Shown here: piece after piece, positions 8,398 through 16,277 of the stretch | How positions within the stretch are numbered: the first letter of the stretch is position 1 | Layout of the letters: the number at the start of each line of letters is the position of its first letter | Assembly: GCA_045106235.1 (NCBI GenBank) | Contig: JBGCEJ010000041.1 | Span: 52,084 to 116,083 of the forward strand | Source of the DNA: UBA4427 sp045106235 | GTDB lineage: Bacteria; Myxococcota_A; UBA9160; UBA4427 | Length of the DNA stretch: 64,000 nt | Reading direction: 5' to 3' | Notes under the pieces: generated by a model | Database searches by the model: none | What the model saw: the letters and a program-made list of their open reading frames with translations, nothing else | What the model was told of the DNA's origin: nothing | Position numbers and translations under genes: made by a program

Positions 8398-9693
8398 TTA
8401 GGTCACGGGTTCGCGGCGCGCGAGATGGCGGTGGCGGATAGCGAGGGCGTCGCTTCTTTGGGCCGGCGAATAGCTCGGCGTGTCCGGCGGGAGGTTCGCT
8501 CGGACGTCATCGAAGGAGACGATGCGACCCGACGGATGGGGTTTTGAGTTCGTCCAGATCCAGCGATATTGGAGCATGCCTTCGGGGTGGCCGCTGGTAT
8601 CAATCCAGTTCTGCACACCCGGGTCTTTGTGGGCGATGACGAAACGCGCCTTGCCATCGGGATCGACCCGCGCCTGGGTATGGTTCAGGCCAGTCTGCCG
8701 AGTGGCCCAGTCCATCGTTCGGAACCAAACGTCGCAGAGTTGGATCTGCCAATAGCGTGCGTCCGGGATTTCGGTTTCGATGATCATCGCCTCGTCGGGA
8801 GCAAGGGACCACCAATCGTTCCCGTAGACGATATCCGTCGCTCCTCCGACGAAGGGCTTGGGTTTTTGAATTTCGCCCTTCACGTGGTCGCGGCGCAGTT
8901 GCTCGATCCATTCCTGCCAGAAACGGGCGGTTTGCAGAGTCCAGCCACCGGCTTCGTCGAGGAGCTCGGCCATCCGCGCCGGCGTGATTGGGCGGGGAGC
9001 GACGCCTTCGCCACCGATGCGCTTGATCTGAAAATTCGCTGGGCGTTCATTTTCCCAGTCTGCGAAGTACTGCCGGACGCAGAAATATCGCGTTTCCGGC
9101 GGCATCTCCATCCAGTTCCCCGTGTGGCCCTTCGGGCGCTTCGACGAGAGCAGGATCTCGAAGCGGCCATCCGGCTCGCACTCCACTTCGCTGAGCAGCG
9201 TCGTGGCGAAGACTTGGTCGTCCCCGAGCTGCATATAGCCGTCCTTAGTTTCGAGCAGCGCCTCGAAGACGTTCTGCCGATTGCCAGAGACGATGTACTC
9301 GGCATGGGGGCCGACGCGGCACCAGAGGTATTGGTTGTCGACGTTCTCGGCGCCCCATTTTGATTCTGAATCCGGTGTGCGGACGAAGCGGGGCAGGTCG
9401 GGGTCGCTCAGCTGCAGCGCTTGCAATACGCCGCCCGTGATCAGTCCGAGTGCGTATTTGATGCCTTGCGCCTGAAGCTCGCCGGGGGTTTCGGTCTCGC
9501 CGACGGGGAAATTCAGAAGGTGTTGGCCAGTTGCGTCGAGGGCATGGCAAAAATTCCGCCAGGCTTCTCCGTTTAAGAGTCGCTTCGCGTTTTCTTCGGG
9601 CGTTCGCTCTGGCCCACGCAGTTCATCACGAAGAACTTGTCCACTTTTTCCGCTGCCGCCGACGGCGGGTGCTTCGCTTTCTTCGCTGGCCAT
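8398..9693 (-). CDS. DUF1214 domain-containing protein
   Basis: 431 residues with no signal peptide. The C-terminal part (IIETEIPDARYWQIQLCDVW, then IWTNSKPHPSGRIVSFDDVRANLP in pieces) is the DUF1214 region, also seen in DUF1254/DUF1214 proteins, whose biochemical role is unsettled. The N-terminal half contains DATGQHLLNFPVGETETP and DNQYLWCRVGP, typical of the actinobacterial-type homologues near sulfotransferase and LLM genes. GGAG lies 7 bases before the ATG. Second gene of the sulfotransferase operon. The conserved neighbourhood suggests a role in lipid or terpenoid breakdown, but no reaction can be claimed. Confidence 0.8.
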   Translation of the reverse strand: MASEESEAPAVGGSGKSGQVLRDELRGPERTPEENAKRLLNGEAWRNFCHALDATGQHLLNFPVGETETPGELQAQGIKYALGLITGGVLQALQLSDPDLPRFVRTPDSESKWGAENVDNQYLWCRVGPHAEYIVSGNRQNVFEALLETKDGYMQLGDDQVFATTLLSEVECEPDGRFEILLSSKRPKGHTGNWMEMPPETRYFCVRQYFADWENERPANFQIKRIGGEGVAPRPITPARMAELLDEAGGWTLQTARFWQEWIEQLRRDHVKGEIQKPKPFVGGATDIVYGNDWWSLAPDEAMIIETEIPDARYWQIQLCDVWFRTMDWATRQTGLNHTQARVDPDGKARFVIAHKDPGVQNWIDTSGHPEGMLQYRWIWTNSKPHPSGRIVSFDDVRANLPPDTPSYSPAQRSDALAIRHRHLARREPVT

Positions 9694-9740
9694 GATGGTG
9701 CTCCTCGTCTTGCGCGCTGGACTCTGGGCGAAGGCCTTAG

Positions 9741-10973
9741 CTAGGCCTCGTTCGGAATATCGTAGCGGGCGTAATAGTCTCTAAAACGTTCACGTTCTTC
9801 GTCGATATCGAGTCCCGTGTCCGCGAAATCGTAGCGATGGGCGCCATGCTTGCCCTTGGGCTTATTCTCGATGTAGTGCTTCTGCGCCGCGCGACTCGCT
9901 TCGGGATAGTCGATCTCGAAATGCTGATAGGCGCCCGCGAGAGCCGTGGTGGGATCACTCATCAGGTCGGCATAGCGCATGTCGTAGCATTGCTCGGGCG
10001 GGAGCTTGCCCGAGTCGCGGAGCGCGGTCATTCCGTCGAGGAGCATCTTGCAGGTCTCGCCAGTGAACCAGCCGGCCATGGCGGCAGCATCGACTTCGTC
10101 CGAGCGCACGTAGGCCGTCGAGTAGAGGATGCTCACGACGGAAGGCAAGACGCGGAGAGGATCGCGATGGGTGAAGACGATGCGTGCGTCAGGATAGACC
10201 GCGAGCAGCGCTTCGAGCTGGCTCATATGGGAGGGCGATTTCAGAACCCAGCGGTCGCCCGGACATTTCCACTGCAGTTGCTGGAGCATTTGTTTGTGGA
10301 ACTCGAATCCGGGGATGCGGTCGCATGTATTGTACCAGCCGGCATAACTCGGGACGACGTGCCGTCCCATCCATTCGTCGCTCACGAATGAATGGGCCAT
10401 CAGCTGGACGTCCTCGACGGGAATGGCGCCGCCAAGTTCATGCATCGTGTCGTATTCGGGGACGATGTCGCACCAGAGTCGGATTTGTCGGTCCGCGAGT
10501 TCGATACGCGGATCGGTCTCGTAGGTGGCGGTCTCCGGCGGAGGGTGGGGGCTGCGGACTTCCCAATGGCGCGGGGCGCGGTGGCGAGGGTCGGCAGCGA
10601 AAAGCTCGTGGGTGATCGAAGTGCCTGTGCGGGGGAGGCCTGTGATGAAAATCGGTTGTTCGACTTTCTCTTGCGTGATCTCGGGGGTCTGCTTGCGCGC
10701 TTCGGTGAGCTGAAGGCGAATCTGCAGCGAGTTCAAGAGATCGTCGCGAACCAGCATTCGGCCCACCGTATGCAGCTTGGCTTCTTCGCAGAGCGCGCTC
10801 ACGAAAATACGGAAAGGCTCCCAGAAAACATCGCTCCCGAAATCCGAGAGCCCGGTCCTGGCTTTCGCCTCGGCGGCGAGCTGGTCGGCGTCGAGCTCGA
10901 TCCAGTCGGGCTGGCTGTTTTCGTTTAACGCTTGGACCCAGGACGGGCGAGGGCCGGGCTGCCAGATCGACAC
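9741..10973 (-). CDS. Sulfotransferase family protein
   Basis: About 410 residues from a GTG at 10973. IFITGLPRTGTSITHELFA (near 108-126) is the 5'-phosphosulfate-binding loop that holds PAPS. KSPSHMSQLEALLAVYPDARIVFTHRDP in pieces gives the 3'-phosphate-binding Arg/Ser region. It is a sulfotransferase of the mycobacterial/stf type and would move sulfate from PAPS to a hydroxyl group of a lipid or xenobiotic. The open frame runs to an ATG at 11069, but the extra 32 residues are encoded by a 17-base tandem repeat and look unlike the family, so a downstream GTG is more likely; its ribosome-binding site is weak. First gene of a five-gene operon. Confidence 0.82.
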   Translation of the reverse strand: MSIWQPGPRPSWVQALNENSQPDWIELDADQLAAEAKARTGLSDFGSDVFWEPFRIFVSALCEEAKLHTVGRMLVRDDLLNSLQIRLQLTEARKQTPEITQEKVEQPIFITGLPRTGTSITHELFAADPRHRAPRHWEVRSPHPPPETATYETDPRIELADRQIRLWCDIVPEYDTMHELGGAIPVEDVQLMAHSFVSDEWMGRHVVPSYAGWYNTCDRIPGFEFHKQMLQQLQWKCPGDRWVLKSPSHMSQLEALLAVYPDARIVFTHRDPLRVLPSVVSILYSTAYVRSDEVDAAAMAGWFTGETCKMLLDGMTALRDSGKLPPEQCYDMRYADLMSDPTTALAGAYQHFEIDYPEASRAAQKHYIENKPKGKHGAHRYDFADTGLDIDEERERFRDYYARYDIPNEA

Positions 10974-11007
10974 GTGAAGAACCCCGCAGGAGCTGATTTC
11001 CCAGATG

Positions 11008-11050
11008 AGTGAGAAGCCAGAGAGAGTGAGAAGCCAGAGAGAGTGAGAAG
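11008..11050. repeat. 17-base tandem direct repeat
   Basis: Two perfect copies of AGTGAGAAGCCAGAGAG (11008-11024, 11025-11041) and the first nine bases of a third (11042-11050). They lie in the 196-base divergent region between the sulfotransferase and the phosphotransferase. If the sulfotransferase began at 11069 the repeat would encode a duplicated hydrophobic peptide. Being in a promoter region, it could also be a protein-binding array. Confidence 0.85.
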
Positions 11051-11169
11051 TCGAAGGTGAATAAAACACGGGACAAGCGATCCACGCTGGCCGCCGCGGA
11101 TCTCCATCCTAGCCCTGCGCGCGTGCTAGCGTCGAGTGCCATTCCGCAGGATCTCAAGGAGAGGAAAAC

Positions 11170-12285
11170 GTGTCTGAAGCCGAAGATGCCCCTCAAAAAG
11201 CAGTCGCTGATCCCGAAGTCTACCGAGAGTCCCTCGACGGATGGATGAAGAGGCAGAAGCCTGAGGCCGAAGGGATTCGGGTGCACGACGTGGACATGCC
11301 GCGGGCCACGGGTTTCTCGAACGAGACCGTGTTCTTTAGCGCCAGCTGGAATGAGGCGGGCATTTCCAAGACGGAGCGCTTCGTCGCGCGGATTGAGCCC
11401 GATGGCTCGGCGCTCTTCCCCAAACAAACCGCGGAGTGTGAGTTTTCCGTCCAGGTGCAGCATCGGATTATGGATGCGGTCCGAAAGACCGGAGCGGTGC
11501 CGATGCCCTCGCTGCTTCCGTTCGAGTCGGATACTTCTGTGCTCGGTCGGCCGTTTTTTGTGATGGAGTTCATTCCGGGGGTCGTGCCGGCGGATGTGCC
11601 GCGCTACTCGCAGGCGGGTTTCCTGGTCGATGAAGCGACGGAGGCCGAGCGAAGTCGGATGGTGACGAGCGGCGTGGAGACGATGGCTGCGCTCGCGGGG
11701 TTGGACTGGAAAGAACTGGGTCTCTCTTGGCTGGACCGAAAGGGGCAGGGGACGCCCACGCTTGCAGACCAGCTCGAGCTGTACCGAGGCGAGACGGAGG
11801 CCTCGCTTGGCGAGCGGGACCATCCGGTCTTGATGAAGAGCCTCGATTGGCTCGACCGCAACGCGCCGGACGCGCCTGCAGGTCTCTCTTGGGGGGATAG
11901 CCGCCTCGGAAATATGATTTGGCAGGACTACCGATGTGCGTCGGTTTGCGATTGGGAAGCCGTCTCGCTCTGTCCGCCGGAAGCAGATATTGGCTGGTGG
12001 GTCATGTTCGATCGCCAGTCCTTCGACGACCTGGACGCTCCTCGGTTGCCCGGCTTTCCGACCCGGGAAGAAATGGTTTCGCTTTGGGAAGCGAAGACCG
12101 GACGCTCCGTGGCCGATACGATCGACTACTGGGAGATCTACGGGACGATGCGTTTCTGCGCCATTATGGTGCCGTTAGGCGACCGCATGGCGCGTGCGGG
12201 GATCGTGCCGGCCGAGGCCGAGATGTATGTGAAGAACGGCACGACGGATTCCCTGGCCAAATTGCTGGAGCGCCAAGGCGCCTAG
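11170..12285 (+). CDS. APH-fold phosphotransferase family protein (ACAD10-like)
   Basis: 371 residues from GTG 11170 with an AAGGAG site 9 bases upstream. The kinase-like fold shows GFSNETVFFSASW (phosphate-loop region), FVMEFIPG hinge, the catalytic-loop SWGDSRLGNMI (about 240-250) and CDWEAVSL with the metal-binding Asp. The usual HGD is WGD, common in this ACAD10-type subfamily. It would phosphorylate a hydroxylated substrate from ATP or GTP; relatives act with acyl-CoA dehydrogenases on hydroxy-acids, which is a family-level analogy only. It diverges from the sulfotransferase operon and converges on the broken amidohydrolase. Confidence 0.85.
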   Translation: MSEAEDAPQKAVADPEVYRESLDGWMKRQKPEAEGIRVHDVDMPRATGFSNETVFFSASWNEAGISKTERFVARIEPDGSALFPKQTAECEFSVQVQHRIMDAVRKTGAVPMPSLLPFESDTSVLGRPFFVMEFIPGVVPADVPRYSQAGFLVDEATEAERSRMVTSGVETMAALAGLDWKELGLSWLDRKGQGTPTLADQLELYRGETEASLGERDHPVLMKSLDWLDRNAPDAPAGLSWGDSRLGNMIWQDYRCASVCDWEAVSLCPPEADIGWWVMFDRQSFDDLDAPRLPGFPTREEMVSLWEAKTGRSVADTIDYWEIYGTMRFCAIMVPLGDRMARAGIVPAEAEMYVKNGTTDSLAKLLERQGA

Positions 12286-12337
12286 CGCCTTAGTCTCACT
12301 TAGGCCCTTCCCTTAGCGCTCCTTAATCAATCGCCCC
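12286..12337. other. TTAG-rich spacer between convergent genes
   Basis: The 52-base gap after the phosphotransferase stop contains CTTAG three times (from 12289, 12299 and 12312) and two CCTTAA. TTAG reads TAG on plus and TAA on minus, so both strands carry repeated stops. Irregular spacing (10, 13 and 10 bases) means it is not a strict tandem repeat, but it resembles the 12-base array at 25813. Confidence 0.5.
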
Positions 12338-13302
12338 TTAAGCCTCGCCGCGGATTTCTGCGAGCGAGGGTCCGACGCGGTCCGCAATTTTTTGCATCTG
12401 TTCGACGTCGAAGCCGAAGACTTCGGCCGCAGATCCACCGAGCGTCGTGCGGACTTCTGCCTCGCTCTCGATGGGGCCAAAGGTGGCTTGAAGCGATTCC
12501 ATCGTTTTGGGCCAGGTTCCTTCGATATGCGGAGAGTCGGAACCCCGCATCAGCTTGTTGACGCCGATCTGATGCCGGAGGGCCGCGTCTTCCGGTGAAA
12601 GCATGGAGGCACCGAAATAGCATTGTCGCTGGAAGTACTCAGTCGGGCGAGCCGTCAGGCCCGTGCTGAAATACTTGAAGATGTCGGAATCGAAGTTCTT
12701 TTCGAACTCGCGTAGTCGTTCGAGGATCCAGCGCGAGCCTTGCTCGGTCATGATCAGCTTGAGGTTCGGGTGGCGCTCGAAAACCCCGGCCCAGAGGAAG
12801 CAGGTGAAGGGGCGATGGGCATACTACGAGACTTCGGAAACGAACATCGCGGTTGCGGCTGGGCTGTCTCCATAGTCGGGTGACCATCCGGAATGGGTGT
12901 GGACGGGCATGGAGAGCTCTTCGCAAACGCTCCAAAGCGGTTTGTAGCGCGGGGCGTGGTAGTAGGGATTATCGCCGGTGCCGGCGGGAATCAGGATGCC
13001 ACCCCAAAGTCCCATTTCTATTGCAGCGATCACGTCTTTGACTGCGACGTCGATGTCTTCCACGGTGACGAGAGCGACGCCGGCATGCCGGCCGGGATTT
13101 TCGTTGCAGAGGTCCGCGAGCCAGCGGTTATAGGCTCGGTTGCCTTCGAGGTTTGCGCGGGGATCGACTTTTCCATTTCCTTTTCGTAAGCGGCCTGCCA
13201 TTGGTCGAAGGCGCTGCGGAGATTCGAGGGGAGATATTCCCGATACGTTGCGGGCTGGGCGCCGGCGTGGCAATCGGCGCGGATGGTCATCAGGTTGGAC
13301 AT
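12338..13302 (-). pseudogene. Amidohydrolase-family (ACMSD-like) gene, frameshifted and with an in-frame TAG
   Basis: Read from an ATG at 13302 (MSNLMTIRADCHAGAQ), the frame is good through QWQAAYEKEMEK, then lost near 13168-13174. The next frame resumes directly with VDPRANLEGNRAYNRWL, so one base is missing beside a GGAAAAG run. That frame continues through VHTHSGWSPDYG to EVS, where TAG at 12826-12824 sits where the family usually has Trp before YAHRPF. The same frame goes on to EQGSRW and MRGSDSPHIEGTWP and ends at 12338. Metal ligands (DCH, HTH, GSD) are all encoded. Two separate lesions favour a decayed gene or two base errors over recoding. Intact members are metal-dependent hydrolases or decarboxylases. 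Confidence 0.85.
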
Positions 13303-13554
13303 CACTATTTCTCCGAGCAAGGGAAGTTCTAGGAATCGCGCCCCGGAGATCTAGCGCTGCTGTGGGCCCGGGAGACGAGGCGGGGATTTCTAAAGATCCT
13401 TTCCATCGCGCAATGCGGAGGGGGCGAATACGCCAAGATGGGAAGTGGATTGCCCCCGCTCTCAAGCCCCGCAAAAAGCTGCACAGCGCAGCTCATCTGC
13501 AAGCGATCCAGTATCCCCCTGGCGGGGCGTTGGAAGCCCGTTTAGAGGTTTTCA

Positions 13555-13581
13555 GCAGGGTGAATTCGGCACGCGCCCTGC
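13555..13581. promoter_or_regulatory. Candidate sigma-54 promoter within a short inverted repeat, upstream of PEP-CTERM gene
   Basis: CGGCACGCGCCCTGCA at 13567-13582 has GG (13568-13569) and GC (13580-13581) with exactly 10 bases between, matching the -24/-12 pattern TGGCACG-N4-TTGCA except for two changes. It overlaps a 6-base inverted repeat, GCAGGG (13555-13560) with CCCTGC (13576-13581). PEP-CTERM genes are known in some bacteria to depend on the PrsK/PrsR-RpoN system, which makes the position meaningful. The predicted transcript start (about 13593) lies only 2 bases before the chosen ATG, which argues either for a leaderless message or for chance. Confidence 0.4.
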
Positions 13582-13594
13582 ATTGTCACAGGGT

Positions 13595-14263
13595 ATGGAA
13601 AAGAATACGACCCGACACACGACCTTGAAATCTACCGCGCTGACCGGACTCTTTGCTGCCGCGCTGACGCTGCTTTTTGCGGCGCCGTCTCTGGCCCTCG
13701 GCTTCACCGTCCACGGCTACGAACTCGGCGAGCGAATTCAGCTCAAGAGCGGCCGCAACGTTTGGACCGCAGAGTTCAACGTGAGCCTCGAAGGGGGCGC
13801 GGTAGATACGAACTCGTACTGCGTTGACCTCGATACCTATATCGGGGCTGGGACGTACGAAGTGCGGGACGTGTTGGACGCGTTTGATGCGCCTGTGCCC
13901 GTCGGCGAAGCCGCACGCGACTTCTCCTGGGCGGGGCATGTCATGAATCGCTACGGAGCGCGTATCGACTCGCTGGTCGGCGAAGGCGTCACGCGACGTC
14001 AAGCGATCACGGGCGTGCAGGCCGCGATTTGGGAAGGCATCTACGAGGGCGAGATCGTTGACGCTACTAGCCTCTCGACGGGTGCGCGAGGCGTCTTCGA
14101 TCAGATCCTCGCGAATCCCTTCGTGACGGGCGGTGGGGTCGTGATCGTCGACCTTGCTGGCAATCAGGATCAGGTCGTTTCAGCGCCGGTGCCCGAGCCG
14201 AGTGCGGCTCTGGTCTTCGGTCTGGGTGCCTTGCTCGCGGGTCGGGCGACGCGAAAGAGTTAG
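13595..14263 (+). CDS. PEP-CTERM sorting domain protein
   Basis: 222 residues. An N-terminal signal peptide (hydrophobic about 16-34, ending ALG) starts the protein. The C-terminus VPEPSAALVFGLGALLAG followed by RATRKS is the classic PEP-CTERM tail: PEP motif, membrane span, basic end. It is recognised by an exosortase, which cleaves and anchors or releases the protein at the outer surface, usually with exopolysaccharide. The exosortase is not in this window. The middle (FNVSLEGGAVDTNSYCVDL, YGARIDSL, ITGVQAAIWEGIY in pieces) resembles the secreted-protein 'CVDL...QAAIWE' type. Its stop overlaps the convergent esterase stop by 3 bases. Confidence 0.85.
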   Translation: MEKNTTRHTTLKSTALTGLFAAALTLLFAAPSLALGFTVHGYELGERIQLKSGRNVWTAEFNVSLEGGAVDTNSYCVDLDTYIGAGTYEVRDVLDAFDAPVPVGEAARDFSWAGHVMNRYGARIDSLVGEGVTRRQAITGVQAAIWEGIYEGEIVDATSLSTGARGVFDQILANPFVTGGGVVIVDLAGNQDQVVSAPVPEPSAALVFGLGALLAGRATRKS

Positions 14264-15165
14264 GCCTTGAGGTCGGGGATGCGCTGCTTCACGAAGCTGC
14301 CGACGCGTTCCATCGCCTCGGTCGCTTCGGGGAAAGCGCCGCAGAGTCCGACGTAGCCATGGACCATTTCGGCCGCCAGGTCGACGATCACCGAAGCGCC
14401 TTCGCGGCCGGCTCGAGCAGCCAGCCGCGTTGCGTCGTCTGAGGTCGTATCCACTTGACCCACGCTGAGATACATCGGCGGCAGATCGTGCAGCTTTGCA
14501 TAGAGCGGCGAGATCATGGGGTCGTCGAGGCTGCCTGAGGCGCCTGCGTAGTCTTTGAAGCGCGCCCGGATCCATTCGGGGCTGACGAAGGGGTCCTTTC
14601 CTCGCGGATTTTCGGCGGCGTCCCCGGTCTGTTTGGCATCGAGCCATGGCGTTAGGCCCACCAGGCAAGCCGGGGTCGGCTCACCCGCATCCCGCAGCGA
14701 GCAGATGGCCGCAAGCGCAATTCCTCCGCCGCAGGAATCGCCTGCAAAAGCGATTCGCTCCGCGGGGATTCCTTTCGCCAGCAGCGCCCGGTAAGCGGTG
14801 AGGGTGTCTTCAATGGCGGCGGGGTAGGGCGCTTCGTCGGCCCAGCGATACTGAAAGCAGATCACCTTCGCGTTCATATGCCGCGACATGTGTTCACCGT
14901 AGTCGAGATAGTGATCGATCACGGTTGAGACGAAGGCGCCGCCGTGCACATGCATGACATAGCGTGTGCTTTCCGCGTTTTCGGGCGTGGCGATGGACTT
15001 GGCTTCAATGCCGTCGAGATCCATCTCTTCGATGAGCGTGCCAGGGCTTGCGCTCGTCGGATGAATCGAATGCATCTTTTCGCGGACGATTTCGAGGGGG
15101 TCGTTGTGGTCGACATTGCCGCCCGGAATTGCATTCATCAGCGCTTGATATTGCTTGCTGGCCAT
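14260..15165 (-). CDS. HSL-type alpha/beta hydrolase (esterase/lipase)
   Basis: 301 residues from ATG 15165, preceded by AAGGAGAG. The hormone-sensitive-lipase signs are clear: MHVHGGAF (oxyanion HGG, near residue 74) and the nucleophile elbow GDSCGGG, where Cys follows Ser in place of the common Ala. The acid residue is probably in GQVDTTSDD and the histidine in EMVHGY. It would hydrolyse short acyl esters or lactones in the cytoplasm. An upstream ATG at 15204 is in frame but lacks a ribosome-binding site. It is preceded by the VOC-crotonase-SDR run on the same strand, 116 bases away. Confidence 0.87.
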   Translation of the reverse strand: MASKQYQALMNAIPGGNVDHNDPLEIVREKMHSIHPTSASPGTLIEEMDLDGIEAKSIATPENAESTRYVMHVHGGAFVSTVIDHYLDYGEHMSRHMNAKVICFQYRWADEAPYPAAIEDTLTAYRALLAKGIPAERIAFAGDSCGGGIALAAICSLRDAGEPTPACLVGLTPWLDAKQTGDAAENPRGKDPFVSPEWIRARFKDYAGASGSLDDPMISPLYAKLHDLPPMYLSVGQVDTTSDDATRLAARAGREGASVIVDLAAEMVHGYVGLCGAFPEATEAMERVGSFVKQRIPDLKA

Positions 15166-15281
15166 CGAGGCTCTCTCCTTTGCCTCCGAGCGTTGGAGGC
15201 GCACGCGAAGTATACGCGGGATCTGGGTTGTGCCTTTAGACCCGCGCGCGGGCGGGGTCCGAGGCGGGGGCGGGGGTAGGG

Positions 15282-16214
15282 CTAGAGCGCCTTGAGCTTG
15301 GGGGTCTCTATGAGCTCAAGGCATGTGCCGTCGGGGTCGCGGAAGAAGACGGCGTTGAGCCCGCCGTCGATGGGGACATCGGGTCCCATCTCGAGGAAGC
15401 AAGAACCCGAGTGTTCGATGCCCATTCGGTCGAGCTCGGCGCAGCTCGCCTCCGCATCCGCGACCATAAAAGCCATTCGGAACAGGCCCAGATGGTTCGC
15501 TTCCACATGCGGGGAACCCACGGGTTTCGGGTCCTGCCATTCCAGCAGATCGAGGATGAGCGAGTCGGGATTGCCCGCGACGGCCAGGAAATCGGCGCGG
15601 TAGCGACAGTCGCCGGTGAAGCCGAAACCTTCGCCCGGGGCGGGCGGGGGCTCGGCGCGCGGTGCGATGGGCGTCACCCCGAGCACACGCTGGTACCACT
15701 CGGAGGACGCGTCGAGGTCGCTGCAATTGATGTTGATATGGGACATTCGGACGGGACCGGGACGTTCGACGAATTCGATGCAGGTCCCGTCGGGATCGGC
15801 GCAGCAGAAGAAGCGAACGTCATGACCTTCGATGACGGGGACCGAGACGGGTTCGCTGCGTGTTGTGACGCCCGCGCGGGCGAGGTCTTGGTGGAGCGCC
15901 GTGAGGTCAGGATGGGTGAGACAGAGGCGCATGAAGCCGAGGGCGTTCGCTTCAGGGTGGGGCTGGCCGACGGGTTTCGGGGTTTTCCATTCGAGCAAGT
16001 CGACGGCGGGGCCCAGGTAGCCGCGATCATCGTGCAGGAGATGCGCGTCCCAGACGACTTTGCCCGTTAGTCCGAAGCCTTCGCCGTCCTGGGGGAGTGG
16101 GTTTGTATGGGACTGCGGCGCCAGGCCCACCTGATCGCGGTAGAACGCGAGAGAGCGGTCGAGGTCTGAGCAGTTCACGTTCACATGCATGACTGAAATG
16201 GGAGAGAGCGCCAC
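15282..16214 (-). CDS. VOC (glyoxalase/dioxygenase-fold) protein with two VOC domains
   Basis: 310 residues made of two tandem vicinal-oxygen-chelate halves. The first starts MHVNVNCSDLDRSLAFYRDQVGL, the second MSHININCSDLDASSEWYQRVLG near residue 156. Each half has the CSDLD-xxxxFY pattern, a middle DLLEW, and a closing DPDGTCIEFVE or DPDGTCLELIE strand with the metal-site Glu. Such two-domain proteins are lyases or extradiol-type dioxygenases; which one is unknown. It lies downstream of a crotonase and two SDRs, consistent with a catabolic operon acting on a cyclic or lipid substrate. Confidence 0.85.
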   Translation of the reverse strand: MALSPISVMHVNVNCSDLDRSLAFYRDQVGLAPQSHTNPLPQDGEGFGLTGKVVWDAHLLHDDRGYLGPAVDLLEWKTPKPVGQPHPEANALGFMRLCLTHPDLTALHQDLARAGVTTRSEPVSVPVIEGHDVRFFCCADPDGTCIEFVERPGPVRMSHININCSDLDASSEWYQRVLGVTPIAPRAEPPPAPGEGFGFTGDCRYRADFLAVAGNPDSLILDLLEWQDPKPVGSPHVEANHLGLFRMAFMVADAEASCAELDRMGIEHSGSCFLEMGPDVPIDGGLNAVFFRDPDGTCLELIETPKLKAL

Positions 16215-16230
16215 GAGAGCCTCCTAATCG

Positions 16231-16271
16231 ATCGCCTCGCCTCCGCCCGATTTGAGGCGATGGGCGAGGCG
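16231..16271. repeat. Nested inverted repeats between VOC and crotonase genes
   Basis: ATCGCCTC at 16231 pairs with GAGGCGAT at 16254, and CGCCTCGCC at 16233 pairs with GGCGAGGCG at 16263. The two pairings share a left arm and exclude each other, so the transcript (minus strand) can form either of two hairpins in the 63-base gap between the crotonase stop (16278) and the VOC start (16214). No U-tract follows. This could tune expression of the two genes or be a processing site. Confidence 0.5.
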
Positions 16272-16277
16272 GGGGAT

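Noticed and set aside
10438..11823. Long minus-strand open frame (461 codons) opposite the phosphotransferase and sulfotransferase
   Set aside because: Arg/Pro/His-rich composition and complete overlap with two genes of clear families; a GC-driven shadow.
12824..13174. Programmed frameshift or stop-codon recoding in the amidohydrolase
   Set aside because: No slippery heptamer or downstream structure was seen, and TAG plus a frameshift in the same gene is better explained by decay or base errors.
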